A stretch of 64,000 bases of DNA from Xenoacremonium recifei (lineage: Eukaryota; Ascomycota; Sordariomycetes; Hypocreales; Nectriaceae), in assembly GCA_012184525.1 (NCBI GenBank), contig WOFQ01000028.1, forward strand, positions 186,001 through 250,000, read 5' to 3'. Position 1 is the stretch's first letter. Every line of letters starts with the position of its first letter. The position numbers and the translations under genes were made by a program. Positions 32,741 to 41,537 of this stretch are shown here, piece after piece. Under the pieces are notes generated by a model that saw only the letters and a program-made list of their open reading frames with translations, ran no database searches and was not told the DNA's origin.

Positions 32741-33214
32741 GGTGATTGCTAAGGAGGAAGGATTACTTAGAAGACAATGCCCCGCGGGGTTACGCACTAT
32801 CGCGACGGTACAGTGGATCACATGATGCGATGCGTTGGCAGCATGTTGGCCTGGGGCAGCAAGTTTTGCTTTTTATGAGTAAAGCGACTTTTCGTGCAAT
32901 TGGTCAAGGCATCGGTATGTTGTGAAGAGCTTAAAGAGGAATTTTGGGGGTTTTCTTTATTAAAAAATTGACCTTGTTCGCAAATGCTACCGTAACGTTT
33001 GATCCTCGAACCTTTCTATTCGTTGCCAAGTTCCGGCAAAGAGAACCAAACTTATCCAAGTCTGGGTAGCCTATCTATACAAAGTTCCCTAATCCAACGA
33101 ATCTCGCGATTGTCTTCAGAACCATTTTTGTGACAATTTTCGTCGTGGTCGTCGATTTGCTTGGGCTAATAAAGATGGTCAACCGCGTGGAGGCATTGGC
33201 GAGGCGTTATTGAC
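32741..33214. other. Intergenic, AT-rich
   Basis: AT-rich spacer (TTTATTAAAAAATTG near 32955-32970) between two minus-strand genes. I see no gene. Confidence 0.35.
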
Positions 33215-34302
33215 CTACTCGTCCTTGTATGCTTTCGTGATCTTCCCTGTGAGCACATCCGTATAAAATGATTCAAGAGTCTGTGGCTCAAAATCAGGGT
33301 AAAGCTCTTTGGCATCCATATAGCCTAGATATCGAGCATTCTCAGGCGTATTGTCTCCGCGAATTCCCCAGGTGAGCATGTACTGCAAAGCAGACAACTC
33401 AACGGACCAGGTAAAGGGCTTCATGCGTTCAAGGCTGCTGCGAACAAAGTTTTCGGTTATCTGACAGATTAGCATCAGTAAATATCAATTGGCCGAGAGA
33501 GTTACCTCTGTCGTTTCAATTTTCTCATCACTCAGCCTCTCCATCAACTCTATCGCTTCCTTTTGTGTCCTCGTTTCCCCATACGCAAAGACCATCTTAT
33601 TAATCGTACGCGGATCGTTGATTATTAATGCAGCATATCTTCCGACGTCTCGAAGGTCTGTTAAAGCCAGGGGTTTGCTACCCCCAGCCACGACGATCGT
33701 GTTAATCGGTACCCCAATGGCTGCATCCGCATGGCCAGACGGCACCGCTGGTATGAAGAGCTGGAACCACCAGCCCACATCGATTATCGTATACGGGAGG
33801 TAGATCGACTTAATGTGGTTGATAATATCTTCTTTCTAGGCCAATCAGCTGGGTTCTGCGGTGCATAGGCAAAGGATTACATACTATATCCCTTAACGTG
33901 AGAATGCCTCCTACAGGAGTCGCGGGCCCGAAACAACACGGAACAAAGCGCTTTACACCAGCAGCCTTGGCTGCATTTGCTAGAGGAATTTGGCTCTTGA
34001 AACTGGATGGTTCAAGGGACACAACCACAGTGTCAATACCCGTGAGAATTTTAACGAGCTCATCCTGAGGTCCGTCGAGGTTTGCAGCAACAAGCTTTAC
34101 TCCTCGCCCCTGTAGTTCGATATTGGTAGATTTGGACAGAGAGGCTGGACGGGTCAATGCCGTGATTTCCTGCCAAGTCAGTATTGCAGAGTCTGGGGTA
34201 CATTTAACTTACATATTCTGTCGAAGATTCGAGCAGCCCGTTGACAACAGAACCACCCGTCTCTCCACTGGCACCAACAATAGCCACACGAAGGGGTGGC
34301 AT
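33215..34302 (-). CDS. NmrA-like NAD(P)-binding protein
   Basis: Four exons (34302-34213, 34169-33885, 33835-33506 and 33460-33215, introns 43-49 bp), 316 residues. The N-terminus MPPLRVAIVGASGETGGSV carries the GxxGxxG dinucleotide motif. VKRFVPCCFGPAT and the segment LPYTIIDVGWWFQLF are typical of the NmrA / isoflavone-reductase-like atypical SDRs. No YxxxK active site is evident at the usual place, so it may sense the redox cofactor (as NmrA does) or reduce an aromatic ether/lactone substrate as PCBER-like enzymes do. Confidence 0.85.
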
Positions 34303-36029
34303 TGAGAGCAAGGAGGGCTTGTTTAAACCTGAGGATTTATTGTTAGTTTTCAGGATAGTATTAGGACACACGTCCAACGAAACGCAAACCTCGTGAGGAA
34401 ATCCGTCAACTTTGGGTTCTCCATTAACATTATTTTCGTCGCCATTTATTCAATATCATTATTCATCCATTACCGTCGGGGACGGCTCAATAAGGTCCCG
34501 AAAATCGGCTGAATTGGCCCGAGGGGGTGATTGCGCTTCGAATCGATCGTATCTAAGAGCACCGGAAAAGACGGGGAGTACGGGGAAGGCGGAACGGAAA
34601 GAACGGAAACGTGTCGAAGGTCTCAGTTAACAGAAAACAAATAAATTTATTTAATTGTACGACTTAACTTAAAAGACCTCGTTCCTACTTTCAATCCCGT
34701 ATAAGACTGGCTTTTCGTAACCGTTACATGATCGCAGGAAACCCGCATCACGGCGACGAGGCTAGGCTCCGCGGACATTTCACCTCATCCAGCACCATTA
34801 GCCTTATCAATATCATCACAGGCTAAACTTATCTCTTTATCTCGACTTAGAGTCTCCAAGAAAGGTATGTGAGAGAATTATTTTTCACACGAAGTAATAA
34901 ATGGATTGCATTGTTAATCGGAAGAGTTGTGCTATGAATTAAATTCTTAGTTTATTAACATGCCTACGGAGAGTCGAAAGGCTCTGCATCGGTGGAAAGT
35001 AAAGCTCGGAATACAAGGCCCAGCTCAACGATGGAAGCGGTCACTCAAGCACTGGTATCATGGAAGGAAGGGATGAAACAAGAAATATTATAAGTATCAC
35101 CACTAACCCTGACCCTAACTATAACCCTAATACGAATGTCCTCAGCCCCTAATACATAACTTTAACCCGAACCCTAACCTTTGGGCAGGAAGATCGACTT
35201 CTGCTCTGAATTTCCTGGAGGAATTAAGCGTAGCGGTTGTCTAGCTTAAAGATAAGGTTGTCTATGTTATGGTGCTCAGAGCTTTCATCCCACACTCAGG
35301 AAAAGTTCCCACCTACTGATTATAGACGCCAGGGTTGTCAGCGGTAAATCGTGGTTCATAATTATTACCCGAAGTCCCGGTCTCCGAATCCGTCGGGTCC
35401 TTTCCGAAATTCTGCTTCGTACCAAAGAATTATCATCATTGTGCATCAGACACGTTGACATGCTCCAGGGTAGGACCCATGAAACTCCGTATATCCGAGG
35501 CCCTCGCCTGTCCCGACGGATGTCTAAGACCAATCAGACGCTCCACTGAAAAGACCGGCATGGAAGGCCCACTGAGCTTCGGTATATTACAAGCCCCTTG
35601 ACACATAGCTTGACCCGTATATCCGACTTACACGCTGTGAGGTTCTACCAAAGTCGCCCCTGGAAAACTTTCATGCCCCTGCCCCGCCCTCAGTGTATGC
35701 TGCTGCTTGCCAAACTCGGAGATAGGACAGAACTAAGCCTCTTATGACAAGGCTCGGGAGTGCTAGTCCTGCCGGCAACGTTATTTCGATTCCCGAGGAG
35801 TTGACTCCAAGTAAATCCGAGCCGTGACGGTGTATTGTGAGTTTTCACGAGAGTGGCAAACAAAGGCCGTAGAGCAGGTGATATAAACATGCCATGACTC
35901 AAGAAGGATGTGCTGATTCACTTCTTGATGTCACCTGTCTCGATAAATATCCTGACCTAACATACCAAGCTCGTCGGAGCGTGACATTGATCGACCGTTT
36001 GAGTTACCATCACATCTGCAACCAAGACA
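34303..36029. other. AT-rich gene-free region (1.7 kb)
   Basis: Between the NmrA-like and SNG1-like genes. It is markedly AT-rich at 34320-34460 and 34620-35110, and it contains the telomere-like repeats annotated separately at 35103-35179. No coding capacity is supported, and no transposase or reverse-transcriptase remnant was recognised. Confidence 0.5.
35103..35179. repeat. Degenerate interstitial telomere-like repeats (CCCTAA)n
   Basis: 35103-35134 contains CTAACCCTGACCCTAACT followed by ATAACCCTAATACG, and 35161-35179 contains TTTAACCCGAACCCTAACC. These are imperfect copies of CCCTAA, the complement of the fungal telomere unit TTAGGG, split by about 26 bp. They sit in an AT-rich gene-free gap, inside a gene-bearing contig, so they are interstitial. 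Confidence 0.75.
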
Positions 36030-37334
36030 ATGGGGCCTGGCAAGGAAGTCTTTCCTATCCATGAACATGGCCGAAAGCGGCTACATCACCCAGAGTGGCA
36101 TGGCCGGCGAAAACCGTTCCTCATTCCTAAGATCATGATGGGCATCATCATTCTTGTCATGTTTCTACTCATCATGTCCAACTTTTTCGGCACTGCCTTC
36201 GAACAGACGAGCCGAATCAGCGCACTCAAGATCCTCGCAGTTGACTACGACACTAGAGCTATAGGGGACGCCATCTCCAACGCCTATACCGAACTGAAGA
36301 GCAAATCGTTCCCTACAATCGAGTTCCGATCCGCCTCCGATTTCCCGAACACTGCTTCGATTCGCCAGGCGGTTTGCAAAGGTCACTACTGGGGTGCCAT
36401 TTACGCTAATGCAGATGCTACTACTAAACTGTCGGCTGCGTTAAATGGCGGCTCCGCTGCGACCTCGTATAATGCGAGTGATGCTCTCACGTACACATAC
36501 AACCAAGCACGGTATCCGACTGTTGCCGATGGCGACATCCTTACAGGCATTGAGAGTCTAGTTGAAGCAGCCCGAGGCGTATTCTACCAGTCCTCCGAGG
36601 GAATGGACGACTTCTCATCCTTGAACACATCAGACCCTGATGCGATAGCCGCATATCTCAACCCATTCACTGCCACTGGAGATCTCATCATGCCCACCAC
36701 TCAGGGCACCCGAGTGTACTACAACACGGCTTACATGGTCGTGCCTATTCTGGCTCAGTTCTTCTTGGTGCTGGCAATGAATGGCATCAGCTTGGAGCAT
36801 TCGGTCTTCACCCATTCAAAGATCCGCGACGTCTGGTTGCTTCGCTTTGTCATTGGCAAGATCTACTCGTTTCTGGGAGCTCTAGTGATGGCCGGGTATC
36901 TTTGGGCATTTCGGGAAAATTGGAATGTCGACGGGGGACAGTTCATGCTGACCTGGATGGTTATGTGGCTTCATAATGAGGTCAACTGGGTCATCATGGA
37001 GTCTCTCATTGCCAGCTACATCCCTCTGCCATTCATTTCTATCTTTGTGGTTAGCTGGGTGATGGTCAATGTGGCCAGCTCCATCTTTCCCTTTGAGCTG
37101 AGCCCTGGCTGGTACCGCTGGGGGTATTCACTACCTGCACATGAGACGTACGAGACGTTGATTTATGTCTGGTCCGGCTGCGCAAACCCATTGCGAGTCG
37201 CACTACCCGTTATGTTCAGCTGGTGGGTTGTTGGACATGTCGTGGCCTGGTTCTCGATCCGAAAACGCTGCCTGGATGCCGAAAAGCAGCTTAAGGGCAG
37301 TGGGGAGAGTACCAGTGATAGCGTGGAAGAGTAG
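36030..37334 (+). CDS. SNG1 / DUF3533 family multi-pass membrane protein
   Basis: Single exon, 434 residues. The layout is a cytosolic basic N-terminus, TM1 at about residues 35-55 (MMGIIILVMFLLIMSNFF), a long extracellular loop (~60-235) with several N-glycosylation sequons (NAS, NTS), then five or six TM helices and a charged tail. This matches DUF3533 proteins related to yeast Sng1, which is linked to nitrosoguanidine resistance and plasma-membrane lipid asymmetry. The layout also resembles the ABC-2/YhgE-type permease half, without a nucleotide-binding domain. A role in drug tolerance or membrane organisation is inferred from the family only. Confidence 0.85.
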   Translation: MGPGKEVFPIHEHGRKRLHHPEWHGRRKPFLIPKIMMGIIILVMFLLIMSNFFGTAFEQTSRISALKILAVDYDTRAIGDAISNAYTELKSKSFPTIEFRSASDFPNTASIRQAVCKGHYWGAIYANADATTKLSAALNGGSAATSYNASDALTYTYNQARYPTVADGDILTGIESLVEAARGVFYQSSEGMDDFSSLNTSDPDAIAAYLNPFTATGDLIMPTTQGTRVYYNTAYMVVPILAQFFLVLAMNGISLEHSVFTHSKIRDVWLLRFVIGKIYSFLGALVMAGYLWAFRENWNVDGGQFMLTWMVMWLHNEVNWVIMESLIASYIPLPFISIFVVSWVMVNVASSIFPFELSPGWYRWGYSLPAHETYETLIYVWSGCANPLRVALPVMFSWWVVGHVVAWFSIRKRCLDAEKQLKGSGESTSDSVEE

Positions 37335-37504
37335 TATTTAGAGCCCTGGGTATTGTGCTCCAGTTGCCAGCGATTTTAGAGAAACTGGGATGCGGAGGAA
37401 GGAATGGTAAACCAAAGTAAACACCTCCTAAACCATGATTCGGCTCGTATGTATTGTATCTGTGCTTTCGACTGTCTATAGAAAATTTTGTAATTTGTAG
37501 TACC

Positions 37505-38986
37505 TTAATATATCAGCTTCACTGGAGTGACAGCATCTGTCCTCGGCTTATCGGCATCAAAGTCGAATCGATCTGGAATACAGAGACCTTCTCGAGCGTA
37601 GTTGGAAGCGAGATATCGAATGACCGGAGCACCATCTCGCCACAGCCAGAGATCTTGAGTTTCCTTCTGCCATTCCTCCAATGCTTCCCGCATATCCTTA
37701 AGTGTATCTGCGTAGGAAGGGTCACTAGCGAGGTTGTGTACCTCAGCAGGGTCGTTCTCGAGGTCGAAGAGTTCCTCTGGTGGCCGGCAGATGTAGTCTT
37801 TTAGTTTTCGAGGGCCAATCATGACCGGGTTGTCCCCTTGACCCGAGTTCCGCATGCCTTCAAATGAGAGCGATGCATACAGATCCATAGCAAAAGGGAA
37901 GTCCAGTTTCCAGCACACGTTGCGATGGTACTTGAACCTTCGGTTCCTCATAAATCGGGTCGGCCAGTAGTTGGTGATTTCATGGAACGTATGCGACCCA
38001 AAGACGTGATCCCACGATGACTGTGGCTCATCACATCCCACAATTGGAAGTATAGAGCGTCCCCTTCGACCTAACTTTCCTTCAGGAGAAGGCAAGTTCA
38101 GGTGACCAGCCCAGTCAAGAAAGGTAGGCAGAATATCGGCGTAAGAGACCAAGTTAGGATTGATTACGCCTGATGCATTGTGACCTGGTACTCGCATAAT
38201 GAACGGTAGACGAACGCCGGCTTCGAATAGAGTCGTCTTTGAGTTTATAAATGGTGGACCGTTATCACTCAGAAATAATACAAGTGTATTGTCCGCCTTG
38301 CCGGTCCGTTCGAGTGCTTGCAGAACCAGGCCGACACCCTGATCCATGCGGTTTATGGCACGATAATATTCAGCGAGTTCGTGACGAACCTCGGGCAAAT
38401 CGCTCAGGAATGACGGGACAGTGACATCTTCCGGTCGGTATTCGTGGTCTGAGATACGTGCGTCGTAATTCTCCTCATCGTTGCCAAACCCAGCGCGTCT
38501 TTGGAGTTGCCGATGGGGATCAACATAACCGATAGTAAGGAAGAATGGCTTATTTTCTGAAGTAGACTCTTGGAAGAACTGTTCTGCTTCGTCTGCAATC
38601 CTAGCGACGTTGCGCGACTCGCTCTCCTTGCGTACTTGCCAGGGATACAGGCTCTCGGGGCTCACATGGATCTTGCCGAGAATCCCAGTCTTGTATCCAA
38701 TACGATTAAACACTGCCGGTGCCGACTCGACGTTGCCAAATGTCTGGAAGCCGTTCTTGCCGTGCGTCAGCCCATAGCTGCCATTCTCATGGGTATGCAG
38801 ACCAGTGTAAATGACTGTGCGACTCCCGCTACAAGACGCAGTACTGGTAAAAGCCATATCGAATCGAGTTCCAGAGGCAGCTAGGCCATCTAAGTTTGGA
38901 GTACTGATAGCCTTGCACCCATAGCAGGCAATCTGCTCACGGCCGAGATCGTCAGCGATTAGAAGGAGGATGTTCTTCGCCATCAT
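37505..38986 (-). CDS. Sulfatase (alkaline-phosphatase fold, SGSH-like) with CSGSR motif
   Basis: Single exon, 493 residues, no signal peptide. The N-terminus NILLLIADDLGRE provides the metal-binding Asp pair (residues 12-13). The active-site region SCSGSRT has Cys52, which would be oxidised to formylglycine; the usual C-x-P-S-R has Gly at the Pro position here. Other conserved parts are YTGLHTHENG, GILGKIHVSP (catalytic Lys and His), FLTIGYVDPHR and LFLSDNGPP...KTTLFEAGVRLPF (metal ligands and Lys). Overall it resembles heparan-N-sulfatase-like enzymes acting on sulfated sugars. It is divergent from a sugar transporter across 375 bp, which suggests that imported sulfated sugar is desulfated in the cytosol. 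Confidence 0.88.
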   Translation of the reverse strand: MMAKNILLLIADDLGREQIACYGCKAISTPNLDGLAASGTRFDMAFTSTASCSGSRTVIYTGLHTHENGSYGLTHGKNGFQTFGNVESAPAVFNRIGYKTGILGKIHVSPESLYPWQVRKESESRNVARIADEAEQFFQESTSENKPFFLTIGYVDPHRQLQRRAGFGNDEENYDARISDHEYRPEDVTVPSFLSDLPEVRHELAEYYRAINRMDQGVGLVLQALERTGKADNTLVLFLSDNGPPFINSKTTLFEAGVRLPFIMRVPGHNASGVINPNLVSYADILPTFLDWAGHLNLPSPEGKLGRRGRSILPIVGCDEPQSSWDHVFGSHTFHEITNYWPTRFMRNRRFKYHRNVCWKLDFPFAMDLYASLSFEGMRNSGQGDNPVMIGPRKLKDYICRPPEELFDLENDPAEVHNLASDPSYADTLKDMREALEEWQKETQDLWLWRDGAPVIRYLASNYAREGLCIPDRFDFDADKPRTDAVTPVKLIY

Positions 38987-39114
38987 GGACTAGAATCACG
39001 TCAAAACCAAATACCGCTAATGTGGCACAATTTGCTTAAGTCGGGTTTATTCCAGGTCAGAGAAGAGACCCTACGAGCCGGACAAATACATTCATCTGTC
39101 GGGGATGGGTGCGG

Positions 39115-39125
39115 TCGGAGTCCGA
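39115..39125. promoter_or_regulatory. Candidate Zn2Cys6 operator, CGG-N3-CCG palindrome
   Basis: TCGGA-G-TCCGA, perfectly two-fold symmetric around one base. CGG half-sites in inverted orientation are the classic target of dimeric zinc-cluster regulators. Function is inferred from its place midway between two divergent genes near such a regulator (41538). Confidence 0.5.
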
Positions 39126-39160
39126 GTGCCGCTCTCTCTGCTGAGCTACGAGTGCCGCTC
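39123..39160 (+). repeat. Two 12-bp direct repeats CGAGTGCCGCTC
   Basis: Exact copies at 39123-39134 and 39149-39160, 26 bp start to start (about 2.5 helical turns). Each contains a CCG half-site. They lie in the shared promoter, and the first overlaps the palindrome. Confidence 0.6.
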
Positions 39161-39361
39161 CGAATGCCATTTGCCCCCCACATTCTATCACCGAACGCCG
39201 TCTGGGGTCATTTGTCCTCCGCTGGGGAAGTTTACAATCCCGGGGTAATGTGTCTGCTTCTTGCACGGGGATATATAGCCAGGGATGATCTCTCAGAGTT
39301 TCCTGATTACCCAGTGCTCTTCATCCACTTATCCCCATTATCAGTTCATCGCCCCTACACA

Positions 39362-41183
39362 ATGTTTGGCCTTGGACATCTTGCGTTCCGCCAGAGCTTC
39401 AACAAGCGGTTGACTCTGAGCGTCCTCCTCATCACCTTCTCGCAGTTCAATTTCGGCTTTGACCAACAGGGATTCTCATCCACCCAGGCCATGGATGCGT
39501 TTGAGAAGCAATTTGGGAAGTGGGATGCTGAAAAGAAGGAGTATTACCTGCCCTCTGTGTGGGTGTCCTTCTTTAACGGTTTCAACTACCTTGGGCAAGC
39601 TTTTGGTAAGCCGCCTCCATTACAACATGGAAACGTACTCACAACTCAGGCGTTATACTTGGTAGCTACATCAGCAAACGATTCGGCAGAAAGGTCTGCG
39701 TGTTCAGCATGAGTATTTGGGCAGTTGTGGCTGCTACGATCGTCATCACCTCTAAAACTCCAGACCAGATTCTCGTCGCTCGTGTTCTCAATTGTTAGTA
39801 TACCGGGAGGTGCATCAGGTATACGTACTAATGAAGCAGACATCTACATCGGTATGGAACTGGCGGTGGTACCAGTGTACCAGTCCGAAATCACCCCGAA
39901 ACATGCGCGCGGGTTCATCGTCGCTACGTATCAAATCAGCCTTTTCGTATGTTTTCCCCTTCTTATGCCTTTCAAAACTGACTGTGAAAGCTTGGTGGGC
40001 TCGTCATCAATTGTATCGCACGAGGAACAGGATCTTTGCCTGGACGCGAGGCTTACCTTATTCCCTGGGGCTTGTTCTATGTTGTACCGTCAATTGTAGC
40101 TTGTGGAGTGTGGTTCATCCCTGAGGTAAGTGGAAAGACAGTCGGCGATGATTCCTTGCTAATAGTCAGTCTCCTCGATGGCTTATCCTAAAGGACCGCA
40201 CCGACGACGCCATGGAATCCCTGCGAAAACTCCGAGCGGGCAAGTACACGGAAGAGCAAATCGAACTAGAATATGTGGCTATCCTCAATGGCATTGAGCA
40301 GGAGCGTGAAAAGGGAACATTCTTAGACATCTTCCGCCCCAGCCACCTTCGACGTACGCTCGTTGTTGTGGGAGCCAACTTCTTCCTCCAGTCCACTGGG
40401 CAGATATTTACATCTGTCTATGGAGCTCTCTTTGCTAAGTCACTGGGCACCATCAACCCGTTCACAGTTACTATCATGATTGCTGTTGTCAACGTTTGCA
40501 CCTCTTTTGTAGCCATGGTGCTGACCGACAAGCTTGGACGAAGGTACGATACATGCTTAAAAGCTTTTACAGCATAAACTGACAGAATGTAGATTCCAGT
40601 TGATCGTTGGTGCCACGGTCCAATTAGCTTCTCTTATGACTATGGGTGGTCTGGGAACGGCTTCTAACCCATCCAACCATATCAAAGCCGGAATTGTGGC
40701 TATGATGGTTGTTTCCACCTTTGGATATGCCCTTGGTTGGGCTCCCACGGCTCATATTTTGAGCGCTGAGATTCCTAGCACTAAGGCTAGAGATATGACC
40801 TACCGTACAGCTTCGGTGTTGAACATTGCTACTCAGTGTGTTACCTTTCATCGAATTTCGACCGTGGGCTAACTCTCCACTCCAGGTTCGCATTCTCCTT
40901 CTCGATGCCGTATCTTCTTAACAAGCCATATGCAAACCTGGGCTCGAAGGTGGGCTTTATTTTTGGATCTATCGCTTTTGTTTCTATTATTTTTGCGTAC
41001 TTTTGTGTTCCCGATGTCTCGGGGAGGTCACTGGAGGATGTGGATCTCCTCTTCGATTCGGGTATTCCTCTGCGAAAGTTCAAGGGTGCCAAGGTCGAGT
41101 CTTTGACGCAGTTGGAACACACTAAGGGAGCAGACAATGGGAGTGTTGCTCACGTAGAGGCTGGGCCTGACAAGTCTGCCTAG
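39362..41183 (+). CDS. MFS sugar transporter
   Basis: Seven exons (39362-39605, 39650-39793, 39840-39946, 39991-40125, 40170-40543, 40593-40835 and 40886-41183; introns 44-50 bp), 514 residues. It follows the sugar-porter pattern: FNFGFDQQGFSST in TM1, ISKRFGRKVCVF after TM2, VVPVYQSEITPKHARG in the TM4/5 region, IPESPRWLILKDR at the end of TM6, VLTDKLGRRFQ after TM8, and PDVSGRSLEDVD in the tail. The family imports hexoses and disaccharides by proton symport. Divergent pairing with a sulfatase suggests the cargo may be a sulfated sugar. Confidence 0.9.
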
Positions 41184-41537
41184 GCGTGAAAATGCGATAC
41201 ATGCTCCGCATGGGATTTCTAGATAGCAAGAAACCAATAAAATATAGTCAAGATACCTGGGGCCAAGTCAATAAGGGTACGACCAGTTATTGCTTGAAAG
41301 GACGTATAAAATCTCGTACTCCTTAGCCATTGCCGTAGCGATCTGGTAGCCTTAGCACCATTTAGGGGATTCCAGACTCGCTAGACCGGAGCCACTACTT
41401 GATCAGCATGCTATAATTCTTCCACTGTCAACCTCCACATTCCCCAGATTTTCCCTCCTCAATCATCTCGAATCTATCGAACTTCAACTCCTTCAATCGC
41501 AGTGTTCCCCTGTCTGACAGACTGGTGGTTCTCAAAC
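41184..41537. other. Intergenic; promoter of the tandem zinc-cluster gene
   Basis: Spacer of 354 bp. It holds the 3' UTR of the transporter and a CT/CA-rich leader (41425-41510) before the regulator. The first in-frame ATG is at 41538. Confidence 0.4.

Larger units (their letters stand above)
38987..39361. promoter_or_regulatory. Shared divergent promoter, sulfatase / sugar transporter
   Basis: The 375 bp between the two ATGs hold three notable elements: an 11-bp palindrome TCGGAGTCCGA at 39115-39125 (CGG-N3-CCG, a zinc-cluster-type site); two exact copies of CGAGTGCCGCTC at 39123-39134 and 39149-39160; and TATATA at 39272-39277, about 85 bp before the transporter ATG. The palindrome overlaps the first direct repeat. 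Confidence 0.6.

Noticed and set aside
23061..34920. Shared short string CGAAGTAATAAAT near 23061 and 34890
   Set aside because: Too short and AT-rich to call a repeat family without a genome-wide search.
34320..35300. Repeat-induced point mutation relic in the AT-rich gap
   Set aside because: The AT richness is suggestive, but I could not compute dinucleotide indices and saw no transposon remnant to support it.
29971..37334. Secondary-metabolite cluster suggested by DUF1772 and NmrA-like genes
   Set aside because: No polyketide synthase, NRPS, terpene cyclase or P450 is present in the window, so a biosynthetic cluster is not supported.
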